NCBI RefSeq assembly: GCF_901212495.1
Contig: NZ_CAAKNY010000020.1
Span: 63,724 to 127,723 of the forward strand
Source of the DNA: Collinsella aerofaciens
GTDB lineage: Bacteria > Actinomycetota > Coriobacteriia > Coriobacteriales > Coriobacteriaceae
DNA: 64,000 nt
Direction of reading: 5' to 3'
Of this stretch, positions 20,419-30,791 are shown one piece after another. Under the pieces are notes generated by a model. It was not told where the DNA came from. It made no database searches and saw nothing but the letters and a program-made list of their open reading frames with translations. A program made the position numbers and the translations under genes. Numbering within the stretch: the first letter of the stretch is position 1; the number at the start of each line of letters is the position of its first letter.

Positions 20419-21780
20419 ATGGATACTGTTCTGAGCGTTTTCTCATCGGTCTTTTGGGGCCTGTTGATGCTTTCCGTCCTCGTGTTTTTGCACGAGGGCG
20501 GCCACTTTTTGGCGGCGCGTGCCTGTGGCGTCCGGGTGACTGAGTTCTTTTTGGGCCTGCCGTGCCGCTTTGATATCCACCACACGTCTCGCCGTATCGG
20601 CACCAAGTTTGGTGTGACCCCGCTGTTGCTGGGTGGGTATGCTGCCATTTGCGGCATGGACCCGACCGACGTCTCGTGTGCCGGCCGCGTGCTCGCGTTC
20701 ATCTATCGCCACGGCAGGGTGACGGTGGCCGATCTTGCCGTCGAGCTCGAGCTGTCCGAGGATGATGTGCTCGAGGCCTGTGCTTTGCTGTTGGGCTGGG
20801 GCTCCATCGCTCCCTGGTATGAAGAAGGGGAAAAGCCTTCGCCCAGTTACTATCCCACCAAATACCAGACCCTGCCTCGTGACGCGGCGGGTTATACCAC
20901 CTTTGACGGCCGTCGGTTCGATCGCGAGCACGCGACTGCCGAGGGCGATGTATGGGAACTGCCGTGCGGCGAGGCCGAATTCCTTGCACGCGAGCGCTCG
21001 CACACCTTTTTGGGCCAGGGCTTTGGTAAGCGTGCCTTTATGCTGCTTGCGGGCATTATCGTCAATATCCTGACGGGCTTTTTGCTCCTTATGAGCATCT
21101 ATTCCATCGCGGGCGTCACCATGCCGGTGGATACCAATGTGATCGGCCAGGTTGACGAAGGCTCGATTGCCGCCGCGGCGGGAATCGAGGGCGGCGACGC
21201 GATCCTTTCGGTCGACGGAGTATCGTGCTCTACTTGGATGGACGTTTACGATGCCATCGGCAAGGCTGCCGGTAAGGACGATATCGCCATTGAGTACGAG
21301 CGTGACGGCAAGCAGCATTCGACCACAGTTGCGCTCAAAAAGGACGAGCGCCTAGGTGTGTATGCCTCTACGCAGGTGGTCCGCTTAGACCCTATCACGT
21401 CGGCTCGCCTGTCGTTCTCCTATGTCGTGCAGACAGCGGAGGGCGTGATGCGCTTGCTCCAGCCGCAGCATACGATGGAGATTCTCGATCAGTCCTCTTC
21501 GATCGTGGGTATTAGCGTTATGTCCTCACAGGCTGCTGCTGCCGGCCCTGCCACGTTCCTTTCGTTTGCCGCCCTCATTTCGTTCTCGCTTGGCTTTATG
21601 AACCTGCTGCCCATCCCGCCACTCGATGGCGGTAAGCTGGTCATCGAGATCATTCAAAAGGTTGCGGGTCGCGAGCTTCCGCTCAAGGTCCAGACGATTG
21701 TGAGCTATGTGGGCATCGCGCTCTTTGCGCTGCTGTTTGTCTATATGCTTCGTTCCGACATCCTTCGATTTATTCTATAG
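20419..21780 (+). CDS. rseP: RseP/site-2-protease family zinc metalloprotease with an inserted winged-helix-like segment
   Basis: Intramembrane protease of the M50B family, which cuts membrane-bound anti-sigma factors or remnant signal peptides. 453 aa from ATG 20419 (15 bases after AAGGA, a loose spacing). The HEGGH zinc motif is at residues 25-29 in the first membrane helix; a PDZ domain lies around residues 245-315; the third zinc ligand motif NLLPIPPLDGG is near residue 400. Between the first helix pair and the KRAFMLLAGIIVN segment (about residues 80-195) there is an unusually long soluble insertion; its first half reads like a winged helix (RVLAFIYRHGRVTVADLAVELELS). This is extra compared with textbook RseP. 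Confidence 0.9.
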   Translation: MDTVLSVFSSVFWGLLMLSVLVFLHEGGHFLAARACGVRVTEFFLGLPCRFDIHHTSRRIGTKFGVTPLLLGGYAAICGMDPTDVSCAGRVLAFIYRHGRVTVADLAVELELSEDDVLEACALLLGWGSIAPWYEEGEKPSPSYYPTKYQTLPRDAAGYTTFDGRRFDREHATAEGDVWELPCGEAEFLARERSHTFLGQGFGKRAFMLLAGIIVNILTGFLLLMSIYSIAGVTMPVDTNVIGQVDEGSIAAAAGIEGGDAILSVDGVSCSTWMDVYDAIGKAAGKDDIAIEYERDGKQHSTTVALKKDERLGVYASTQVVRLDPITSARLSFSYVVQTAEGVMRLLQPQHTMEILDQSSSIVGISVMSSQAAAAGPATFLSFAALISFSLGFMNLLPIPPLDGGKLVIEIIQKVAGRELPLKVQTIVSYVGIALFALLFVYMLRSDILRFIL

Positions 21781-21793
21781 GGGAGTGTTTGGA

Positions 21794-22876
21794 TTGTCTT
21801 TATCCCATCCTTTGCCTCGCGAGCTGACGCGCCCCGTGCATGTGGGCAGCGTGCAGATCGGTGGCGGCGCGCCGGTGGTGGTTCAATCCATGACCTGCAC
21901 CGATACCGCCGATGCCCAGGCAACGCTTGCGCAAGTGTGCGCGTTGGCGCAGGCTGGCTGCGATATCGTGCGCGTGAGCGTGCCCACCGAGGCCGCGCTT
22001 GAGGGTTTCCGCACCATCTGTGCCGAATCCCCGGTGCCGATTGTCGCCGATATCCACTTTAACCATAAGCTCGCCATTGGTGCCGTTGAGGCCGGTGCTG
22101 CCAAGCTGCGCATCAATCCCGGCAATATCGGCGATTGGGCCAAGGTCGATGCGGTGATCGATGCCGCGGGCGCCGCGGGCTGTGCGATTCGTATCGGCGT
22201 CAATGCCGGTTCGCTTGAGCAGGATATCGCCGAGCGCGACGACCTCGCGCAGCCCGAAAAGCTCGTGATGTCGAGCGAGCGTTTCGTCAAACATTTTGAA
22301 GACCGCGGCTTTACGAACATTGTGCTTTCGGCCAAGGCCCATAGCGTGCAAACGACGCTCGATACCTATCGAGCCCTGTCTCGTGAGATTCCCCACGTTC
22401 CGCTTCACCTGGGCGTAACCGAGGCGGGTACCAAACTACAGGGCACCATCAAGAGCTCGGTGGGCCTGGGTATCCTGCTGTCTGAGGGTATCGGTGACAC
22501 CATGCGCGTCTCGCTCACGGCCGATCCGGTTGAGGAGCCGCCGGTCGCCTGGGGAATTTTGCAGTCGTTGGGCCTGCGTCGCCGCGGTCCCGAGATTGTC
22601 TCGTGCCCCACGTGCGCCCGCTGTCAGGTTAACCTGATTCCTATCGCTGAGGAAGTAACCGAGCGGCTTAAGAACTATACCGCGCCGCTTTCGATTGCCG
22701 TCATGGGATGTGCCGTTAATGGCCCCGGTGAGGCTTCTGATGCCGACCTGGGCGTTGCTTGCGGACGTGGTCAGGCCCTGCTCTTTTCGCATGGCCAGAT
22801 CATTGGTAAAGTAGCTGAGGATCAAATTGTCGATGCGCTTATGACCGAGGTCGACAAGCTTATTGAGGAGAAATAA
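21794..22876 (+). CDS. ispG: 4-hydroxy-3-methylbut-2-en-1-yl diphosphate synthase
   Basis: Iron-sulfur enzyme of the MEP pathway converting MEcPP to HMBPP. The TTG at 21794 is 8 bases after AGGGGAG; a GTG three codons earlier overlaps that site. 360 aa. N-terminal TIM barrel (VQSMTCTDTADA, PIVADIHFNHKLA, KLRINPGNIG) and the C-terminal 4Fe-4S domain with SCPTCARCQVNLIPIAEEV and MGCAVNGPGEASDADLGVACG. Follows rseP by 13 bases and abuts proS. Confidence 0.96.
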   Translation: MSLSHPLPRELTRPVHVGSVQIGGGAPVVVQSMTCTDTADAQATLAQVCALAQAGCDIVRVSVPTEAALEGFRTICAESPVPIVADIHFNHKLAIGAVEAGAAKLRINPGNIGDWAKVDAVIDAAGAAGCAIRIGVNAGSLEQDIAERDDLAQPEKLVMSSERFVKHFEDRGFTNIVLSAKAHSVQTTLDTYRALSREIPHVPLHLGVTEAGTKLQGTIKSSVGLGILLSEGIGDTMRVSLTADPVEEPPVAWGILQSLGLRRRGPEIVSCPTCARCQVNLIPIAEEVTERLKNYTAPLSIAVMGCAVNGPGEASDADLGVACGRGQALLFSHGQIIGKVAEDQIVDALMTEVDKLIEEK

Positions 22877-24598
<1,722 letters not shown>

Positions 24599-24628
24599 TC
24601 GGCGATTTCGCTTGCAGTTCGATATACG

Positions 24629-24677
24629 GGACGGCCCCGCATTTCTCCAGATCGGGGAGATGCGGGGCCGTCCTTTT
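24629..24677 (+). terminator. Rho-independent terminator after proS
   Basis: Perfect 14-base stem (GGACGGCCCCGCAT, 24629-24642, with 24660-24673) followed by TTTT. Confidence 0.9.
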
Positions 24678-24702
24678 ATCTTACCGGCGTACTCAATCGC
24701 TA

Positions 24703-24744
24703 AAAGGAAACCCCACAGCCCATGTGAGCTGCGGGGTTTCCTTT
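24703..24744 (-). terminator. Terminator for the minus-strand phosphotransferase/adhE side (possibly bidirectional)
   Basis: 17-base stem with one mismatch (24703-24719 with 24728-24744); AAAGGAAACCCC on one side and GGGGTTTCCTTT on the other, so it can act from either strand at this convergent junction. Confidence 0.8.
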
Positions 24745-24776
24745 GTGCCTCCGATGCGAAATAAATCGCTCAGATA

Positions 24777-25541
24777 CTACTGATAATCGACGACGTCGAT
24801 CCAGTTCTTAAGGAACTCATCGTTCACGTTGCGCTTGCGAGCGAGCTCGGAAGCGGCGACGATGCTCGTCCACTGACGCACGACCTGCATGGGCATGTCG
24901 GCGCGGTCGCAGTAGAGCTCCAGGTAGGCCTCGGCCTGGTCCTTGCTGTTGAGGGCAAAGAGCAGGTAGGTGGTGGCAACGTCGGCAGCAGGGGAGCCCT
25001 GGGTGGCGTGAGCCCAGTCGCAGACGTACAGCTGGCCGTCATCGCCAACGATGACGTTGGAGGGGTTGAAGTCGCCGTGGCAGACCTTGAACTCCTTGGT
25101 CATGCCGTCCAAGCGCTCCTGAAGGTTGTAGCGCGTGGTGGCATTGAGTTGATCCAGACTGTCGATCATACGGGCGAACTTGTCGCGCTGACGGTTGAGC
25201 AGCGGGGAGGTGTAGCCATGGATCTCGATCTGGAGGTCGACGAACATCTCGAGGTACTCACCGAAGCGCTGGGGCTCGGCAGTCATCTTCTCGGCAAGGG
25301 TGGTACCCGGGACCTTCTCGGTCACGAGCGCCCAGCCGTTGGCGTTCTCGAGCTGAGAAACCTCGAGCGCCTTGGGGCTGCGGATGCCGCACTCATTGAT
25401 GCGGGCAAGATTCAAAGCCTCGTTGAACACGTCGGAGACGGGCTTGGTCTCGTTAAAGACCTTGACGATCTTATCGCCCAGGTCGTAAACGACCTTGTTG
25501 CCACGGCGGACGAGCTCGGTCTTGGAATCGGGTAGCAGCAT
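24777..25541 (-). CDS. Aminoglycoside phosphotransferase-like (APH/choline-kinase fold) protein
   Basis: A small kinase-fold protein of 254 aa. The catalytic loop CHGDFNPSNVIV (His-Gly-Asp-x-x-x-x-Asn) and metal-binding CDWAHAT (Asp) are both present, together with an N-terminal lobe containing KVFNE and a helical region. The natural substrate is unknown: members of this superfamily act on aminoglycosides, choline, sugars or thiamine. Nothing ties it to antibiotic resistance here. It lies 87 bases downstream of adhE on the same strand with a hairpin between, so some co-expression is possible. The ATG has a GAAAGGAT site in front. Confidence 0.85.
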   Translation of the reverse strand: MLLPDSKTELVRRGNKVVYDLGDKIVKVFNETKPVSDVFNEALNLARINECGIRSPKALEVSQLENANGWALVTEKVPGTTLAEKMTAEPQRFGEYLEMFVDLQIEIHGYTSPLLNRQRDKFARMIDSLDQLNATTRYNLQERLDGMTKEFKVCHGDFNPSNVIVGDDGQLYVCDWAHATQGSPAADVATTYLLFALNSKDQAEAYLELYCDRADMPMQVVRQWTSIVAASELARKRNVNDEFLKNWIDVVDYQ

Positions 25542-25574
25542 GGTTGCATCCTTTCAACGATGCGATAGAAGCTA

Positions 25575-25611
25575 CGGCGGGGGTGCGTGAAACACCCGTG
25601 CACCCCCGCCG
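25575..25611 (-). terminator. Hairpin between adhE and the phosphotransferase gene
   Basis: Perfect inverted repeat CGGCGGGGGTGC / GCACCCCCGCCG (25575-25586 with 25600-25611) just after the adhE stop. It lacks a T run on the minus strand, so it may be a weak terminator or an mRNA-stabilising stem. Confidence 0.55.
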
Positions 25612-25628
25612 TTAAAACCGTGCTAGAA

Positions 25629-28277
25629 CTAGCAGACGGCGTAATCCTGGGGCTCGCGGCCGTAGTAGGCGTCCAGGTAGAGCTCCTTGATCTCGCTCAT
25701 GAGCGGGTAGCGCGGGTTAGCGCCGGTGCACTGGTCGTTGAATGCCTGCTCGGTCATCTCGTCGAGGGTGTCGAGGAAGTACTGCTCGTCGACACCGTAG
25801 TCGGCGATGGTCTTCTTGACACCGATGAAGTCCTTGAGCTCCTCGAGCTTCGTGATGAAGTTCTCGAAGACCTCCTTGTCGTCCTTGCCCTCGATGCCGC
25901 AGTACTTGGCCATCTCGGCGTAGTTGTGCAGCGCGTTGGGGTAAGGATACTGGGAGAACGTGCCCATCTTGACGGGAGCCTCGGCGGCGTTGTAGCGCAT
26001 GACGCGAGTCAGGATGACGGCGTTGGCGAGGCCGTGCGGCAGGTGATGGAAGGCACCGAGCTTGTGAGCCATGGAGTGGTTGAGGCCCAGGAAGGCGTTG
26101 GCGAAGGCCATACCGGCCATGCAGGAGGCGTTGTGCATCTCCTCGCGGGCGTGCGGGTCCTTGGCGCCGTTCTCGAAGCTGGAGGGCAGGTTCTCGAAGA
26201 CGAGCTTGGCAGCGCGCTCGGAGAGGCCCTTGGTGTAGTCGGAAGCCATGATGGAGACGTAGGACTCGATGGCGTGGGTCATGACGTCGATGCCGGAGGC
26301 AGCGGTCAGGCCGCGCGGGGCGGTCATGCAGTTGTCGGCGTCGACGATAGCCATGTTGGGGAGCAGCGCGTAGTCGGCGAGCGGCCACTTGATGCCGGTT
26401 TCCTTGTCGGTGATGATGGCGAACGGCGTGCACTCGGAGCCGGTACCCGAAGAGGTCGGGACGGCGACGAAGTAGGCCTTCTTGCCCATCTCGGGGAAGG
26501 TGAAGATACGCTTGCGGATGTCCATGAAGTCCATGGCCATGTCCTCAAACTTGCACTCGGGGTGCTCGTACATCATCCACATGATCTTGCCGGCGTCCAT
26601 AGCGGAGCCACCGCCGACGGCGATGATCACGTCAGGCTCAAAGAGGGCCATCTGCTTGGCGCCGCGACGTGCGCACTGCAGCGACGGATCGGGCTCGACG
26701 TCGTAGAAGCAGTCGTGGGCGATGCCCATCTCGTCGAGCTTGGCCTCGATGGCGCGGGTGTTGCCATTCTTGAAGAGGAACTGGTCGGTGACGATGAAGG
26801 CGCGCTTCTTGCCCATGACGGTACCGAGCTCGTCGAGGGCGACGGGCGTGGAACCCTTCTTGAAGTAGACCTTCTCGGGAGCGCGGAACCACAGCATGTT
26901 CTCACGGCGCTCGGCCACAGTCTTAACGTTGATCAAGTGCTTCACCCCAACGTTCTCGGAGACGGAGTTGCCGCCCCAGGAACCGCAGCCCAGGGTCAGA
27001 GACGGCTTCATGCCAAAGTTGTACAGGTCACCGATGCCGCCGTGCGAGGACGGGGTGTTGATGACGATACGGCAGGCCTTCATGACGTGCTCGAACAGGC
27101 TGATCTTCTCGGCCTGGGCGGGATGCACGTACAGAGAGGCGGTGTGGCCCGGGCCACCGGCGAGCACCAGGTGCTCGGCCTTGTCGACGGCCTCCTGGAA
27201 GTCCTTGGCGTGGTACATGGCCAGGACCGGGGAGAGCTTCTCGTGGGAGAACTCCTCCTTGGCGGGGTCGGTGGAGGTGACCTCGGCGATCAGGATCTTG
27301 GTCTTGGCGGGAACCTCGATGCCGGCGAGCTCGGCGATCTTGGCGGCAGCCATGCCGGGGATGCGGTGATCGAGAGCGCCGTTCTTGAACATGGCGCCAC
27401 GCAGGGCCTCCATCTCGGCACCCTGCTTGACGAAGTAGCAGCCGCGCTTCTGGAACTCGGCCTTAACCTGGTCATAGATGGTGTCGATGACGGTCACGGA
27501 CTGCTCGGAAGCGCAGATCATGCCGTTGTCGAAGGTCTTGGAGTGGATGATGGAGTTGACGGCGAGCAGCACGTCGGCGGTGTCGTCGATGACGACCGGG
27601 GTGTTACCGGCGCCAACGCCCAGGGCGGGCTTGCCCGAGGAGTAGGCGGCCTTGACCATGCCCGGGCCACCGGTGGCGAGGATGATGTCGACGTCGCGCA
27701 TGACCATGTTGGTCAGCTCGATGGAGGGGACATCGACCCAGCCGATGATGCCCTCGGGGGCGCCGGCCTTGACGGCGGCGTCAAGCACGAGCTTGGCGGC
27801 GGCGATGGTGCACTTGGCGGCAGCGGGGTGCGGGGAGATGATGATGGCGTTGCGGGTCTTCAGGCAGATCAGCGTCTTGAAGATCGCGGTGGAGGTGGGG
27901 TTGGTCGTCGGGATGACGGCGCCCACGATGCCGATGGGCTCGGCGATCTTGGTGATGCCGTAGGCCTCGTCGCGCTCCAGGACACCACAGGTCTTGGTGT
28001 TCTTGTAAGCGTTGTAGATGTACTCTGCGGCGTAGTGGTTCTTGATGACCTTGTCCTCAAGAACGCCGCGGCCGGTCTCCTCGATGGCCATCTTCGCCAA
28101 CGGGATACGAGCCTTGTTGGCGGCCATGGCGGCCTCGTAGAAGATCTTGTCGACCTGCTCCTGCGTGTACGTAGCAAAAAGCGCCTGGGCCTCTCGCATC
28201 TGAGCGAGCTTAGCCTCAAGCGCCTCTACGTTGTCCACGATTGCGGGAGTAGTGTTTTCCGGTGACTTTTTCACCAT
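25629..28277 (-). CDS. adhE: Bifunctional acetaldehyde-CoA/alcohol dehydrogenase
   Basis: Converts acetyl-CoA to acetaldehyde and then ethanol, regenerating two NAD+, a major fermentation outlet; forms spirosomes in characterised species. 882 aa. The N-terminal aldehyde dehydrogenase half has IGIVGAVIPTTNPTSTAIFK, the NAD-binding ATGGPGMVKAAYSSGKPALGVG-type stretch and the catalytic Cys in NGMICASEQS. The C-terminal iron alcohol dehydrogenase half has GGGSAMDAGK, GSECTPFAI and the metal-binding LNHSMAHKLGAFHHLPHG. AAGGAG ribosome site before the ATG. Single gene on the minus strand between two plus-strand runs. Confidence 0.97.
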   Translation of the reverse strand: MVKKSPENTTPAIVDNVEALEAKLAQMREAQALFATYTQEQVDKIFYEAAMAANKARIPLAKMAIEETGRGVLEDKVIKNHYAAEYIYNAYKNTKTCGVLERDEAYGITKIAEPIGIVGAVIPTTNPTSTAIFKTLICLKTRNAIIISPHPAAAKCTIAAAKLVLDAAVKAGAPEGIIGWVDVPSIELTNMVMRDVDIILATGGPGMVKAAYSSGKPALGVGAGNTPVVIDDTADVLLAVNSIIHSKTFDNGMICASEQSVTVIDTIYDQVKAEFQKRGCYFVKQGAEMEALRGAMFKNGALDHRIPGMAAAKIAELAGIEVPAKTKILIAEVTSTDPAKEEFSHEKLSPVLAMYHAKDFQEAVDKAEHLVLAGGPGHTASLYVHPAQAEKISLFEHVMKACRIVINTPSSHGGIGDLYNFGMKPSLTLGCGSWGGNSVSENVGVKHLINVKTVAERRENMLWFRAPEKVYFKKGSTPVALDELGTVMGKKRAFIVTDQFLFKNGNTRAIEAKLDEMGIAHDCFYDVEPDPSLQCARRGAKQMALFEPDVIIAVGGGSAMDAGKIMWMMYEHPECKFEDMAMDFMDIRKRIFTFPEMGKKAYFVAVPTSSGTGSECTPFAIITDKETGIKWPLADYALLPNMAIVDADNCMTAPRGLTAASGIDVMTHAIESYVSIMASDYTKGLSERAAKLVFENLPSSFENGAKDPHAREEMHNASCMAGMAFANAFLGLNHSMAHKLGAFHHLPHGLANAVILTRVMRYNAAEAPVKMGTFSQYPYPNALHNYAEMAKYCGIEGKDDKEVFENFITKLEELKDFIGVKKTIADYGVDEQYFLDTLDEMTEQAFNDQCTGANPRYPLMSEIKELYLDAYYGREPQDYAVC

Positions 28278-28417
28278 TTGTGTCTCCTTGCGATCGGAGA
28301 TTTACCCTACGCCTTGCATGATAGCAATAAATTATTCGGTAAACGGTCAGATTCCCGTAAAAGGCATACTAAAACGCTTCAACAAAATGAAGCGATTCAA
28401 CTAATGATGCATCGCTC
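28278..28417 (-). promoter_or_regulatory. adhE upstream regulatory region
   Basis: AT-rich gap read toward adhE on the minus strand. It holds a candidate -10 TATCAT (28317-28322 on the plus strand as ATGATA) and, about 15-25 bases further upstream, ACCGTTTACCG (plus strand CGGTAAACGGT, 28337-28347), an 11-base match to the ppdK upstream region. A 7-base palindrome CGCTTCA...TGAAGCG is at 28375-28394. No clear -35 and no obvious Rex consensus are seen. Confidence 0.45.
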
Positions 28418-28443
28418 CACTCATTGGGGACAGGCTTACATGA
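28418..28443 (+). repeat. Left inverted repeat flanking the RAYT gene
   Basis: CACTCATTGGGGACAGGCTT followed by ACATGA. Its reverse complement is found at 29434-29459 with one difference in 26. Immediately inside lies a hairpin CATGAGTG-CATT-CACTCATG and a further GTGGGACAGAC copy of the core. These are the expected REP-like ends for a RAYT transposase. Confidence 0.85.
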
Positions 28444-28598
28444 GTGCATTCACTCATGTGGGACAGACATCGATTTGTCATTTTGCCGCTCTGGGCCTTC
28501 TATTGCCGCTCATTGGTTATAAATAGGTTACAGGCTCAGCATTTCGCGTTGCTTCTCTCCTTTTAGGTGTTGCCTGTACAGTTTTGAAAGGAGAGCTT

Positions 28599-29375
28599 AT
28601 GCCCCGATGCGCCCGCGCCGTTTCGATCACCGGCTACTACCACGTCTATGACCGCGGGAACTCCAAACAGATTATTTTTGAAGATGACTCCGACCGCTAT
28701 CGTTTCCTATCGGACATCTCGGACAGGTTTGCGCACCATGAAGTGGCGGTGTTGGCCTGATGCCTTATGGACAACCACTTTCATTTGATGGTTGATGATC
28801 CGCTGGACAATCTTTCAAAGGCAATGCAGTGTGCACTGACGGCATATGCTAAGTATTTCAATGGGAAAACGGGAAGAACGGGGCATCTGTTTGATAATCG
28901 CTATTCGCGGGTCGCAGTTGAGTCGGACACGCAGGCGGTGCAGCTGCTCGATTATATCCATCTCAATCCCGTGAAAGGTGCGCTTGACTCGCTCGAGGCG
29001 TACCGCTGGTCAAGCTACAAGGCATATCAGCTGGGCTACGATCCCTTTGACATCTGTGATGCGGCCCCAATGCTCGATATTGTCGGAGGCTCCCGTTGCT
29101 ATTGCGAGCATCTTGAGGAAGTTGCCGGGCGCATCTGGTCGGTGGAGGTTCTTCCAGGTCGGCGGATCCCTGATGAGGATGCTCTTTCCGTTGCGCGCGA
29201 AGTCCTGCCGAGTATAGATCCTGCGCTGCTCAAGGCCCTGCCACGCCCCGAACGCGATGCCTGTCTGCTGAGGCTCAGGCGGGCGCATCTCACGGTCAAG
29301 CAAATTGCCCGTATCACCGGTATCGGCGCTACAAGCGTGACCAAGGCCACCGCAGGCTGGAACGAGGCGGCGTGA
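28599..29375 (+). pseudogene. REP-associated tyrosine transposase (RAYT, Y1/HUH), interrupted by in-frame TGA
   Basis: A single-copy HUH-type transposase related to IS200/IS605 TnpA that is linked to REP hairpins. A start ATG at 28599 follows GAAAGGAGAG. The reading frame runs MPRCARAVSITGYYHVYDRGN (family N-terminus) and meets TGA at codon 54 (28758-28760), exactly where homologues have an aromatic residue before C-L-M-x-N-H; the frame then continues without shift to 29375 (258 codons in all). The HUH motif NHFHLMV, the nucleophilic Tyr in LLDYIHLNPVKG and WSSY are intact, as is a C-terminal helix-turn-helix (AHLTVKQIARITGIGATSVTKA). A TGG to TGA nonsense change is the simplest explanation. 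Confidence 0.85.
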
Positions 29376-29400
29376 GGCAGGGGGCGAACCGCTGCCTGCA

Positions 29401-29427
29401 TGCATCATGTCTGTCCCCAATGCGTGA
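29401..29427 (+). repeat. Additional REP-like copy downstream of RAYT
   Basis: TCATGTCTGTCCCCAATGCGTG repeats the core TCTGTCCCCAATG of the right end that follows 33 bases later, in the same orientation. Confidence 0.75.
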
Positions 29428-29433
29428 AAACAA

Positions 29434-29459
29434 TCATGTAAGTCTGTCCCCAATGAGTG
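29434..29459 (+). repeat. Right inverted repeat flanking the RAYT gene
   Basis: TCATGTAAGTCTGTCCCCAA followed by TGAGTG; reverse complement of 28418-28443 with one mismatch. It abuts the rpmB terminator, which suggests that the element inserted between adhE and rpmB without breaking either. Confidence 0.85.
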
Positions 29460-29462
29460 CAA

Positions 29463-29493
29463 AAAGGCGCCCTTCAGATGAGAGGACGCCTTT
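29463..29493 (-). terminator. Terminator after rpmB (minus strand)
   Basis: On the minus strand, AAAGGCGTCCTC-TCATCT-GAAGGGCGCCTTT followed by TTTG; a GC-rich stem with a T tract. Confidence 0.75.
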
Positions 29494-29561
29494 GGTAAGT
29501 TCTATGAGAACGCGAGGTCTTTGACCCGGAGAGTCCGAGGTACTTGTTGGTAAGACCTTAT

Positions 29562-29750
29562 TTAGGAGCGCGCAACCTTGCCGGACTTGAGGCAGGTGGA
29601 GCAAACGTTCATCTTGCGACGGTGACCATCGACGACGACGTAGACACGCTGGATGTTGGGGCGGAACTTACGGTTGGTGACGCGGTGAGAGTGGCTGATG
29701 GAGCGACCGGCAACGGGGTGCTTACCGCAAACTTCGCAAACTTTGGACAT
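29562..29750 (-). CDS. rpmB: 50S ribosomal protein L28
   Basis: Large-subunit protein L28. 62 aa from the ATG at 29750, which has GGAGGGTCAGTT just upstream; longer in-frame starts have no ribosome site. MSKVCEVCGKHPVAG.S.SHSH carries the first CxxC and NVCSTCLKSGKV the second, so this is the zinc-binding (C+) form. It also has RVTNRKFRPNIQRV, the family core. Monocistronic. Confidence 0.97.
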   Translation of the reverse strand: MSKVCEVCGKHPVAGRSISHSHRVTNRKFRPNIQRVYVVVDGHRRKMNVCSTCLKSGKVARS

Positions 29751-29804
29751 AACTGACCCTCCTTGGGCGACAAACGAACATGTCGCGTTAACAAACAAGC
29801 CTGA

Positions 29805-29813
29805 ACTATAGCA
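29805..29813 (-). promoter_or_regulatory. Candidate extended -10 for rpmB
   Basis: On the minus strand, TGCTATAGT, an extended -10 (TGn) identical to that of rpsT. It lies about 55 bases before the rpmB ATG, and a GCACAGA/TCTGTGC palindrome starts right behind it (29811-29832). Confidence 0.5.
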
Positions 29814-29984
29814 CAGAAGCATGTCTCTGTGCGCAATCTACACAGAGATATTTCTCTTTTGGCGATAGTGCCCACGCTACGGCCCTGGACGTAGATCCGA
29901 TTTGCGTGCAGCAGAGGGGATTATGCCAGCTCGCAACAAGGTTTTCAAGCGCGACCCACAATTATATATAGGTTTATGGGGCGA

Positions 29985-30012
29985 TTGGCTCCGTTTACGG
30001 ATTGACTAGTAT
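29985..30012 (+). promoter_or_regulatory. Candidate pyrR operon promoter
   Basis: TTGGCT (29985-29990), 16 bases, TAGTAT (30007-30012). The 452-base gap between rpmB and pyrR otherwise contains AT-rich DNA on the rpmB side and a long leader on the pyrR side. Confidence 0.4.
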
Positions 30013-30122
30013 TTATGCTCGCAATTGAGTCCGATGTTGGCTACACTATGCCTTGACCATTAAAGGGGTACGAGATACCCGCATGGAATTACATAGCTGC
30101 CAATGAGCAGTACTTCCTGTGG

Positions 30123-30163
30123 GTGTCTGGTTCCGCTTTGAGCGGTCGGGCATCTATTTTTTT
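30123..30163 (+). terminator. Leader terminator upstream of pyrR (probable PyrR attenuator)
   Basis: TGTCTGG-TT-CCGCT-TTG-AGCGG-TCGGGCA stem (several G-T pairs, two-base bulge) followed by TATTTTTTT, located in the leader 40 bases before pyrR. An intrinsic terminator ahead of a pyr operon that begins with pyrR fits PyrR/UMP-controlled attenuation. A GGGTA-CGAGA-TACCC hairpin at about 30065-30080 could be part of the PyrR-binding structure, but the standard binding consensus is not evident. Confidence 0.65.
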
Positions 30164-30190
30164 GACTGTGTCAGCAGTCAAGACATGTGA

Positions 30191-30787
<597 letters not shown>

Positions 30788-30791
30788 TACC

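Noticed and set aside
24777..25541. An aminoglycoside-resistance gene
   Set aside because: The kinase fold motifs are present, but this superfamily is broad and the gene sits in a stable housekeeping context without mobile markers, so a resistance role is not supported.
28278..28526. An 82-codon plus-strand frame between adhE and the RAYT gene
   Set aside because: It runs through the adhE promoter and the inverted repeat, has no ribosome site, and its translation has no protein-like features.
28758..28760. Selenocysteine insertion at the RAYT TGA
   Set aside because: No SECIS-like stem is apparent right after the codon, and RAYT enzymes are not known selenoproteins; a nonsense mutation is simpler.
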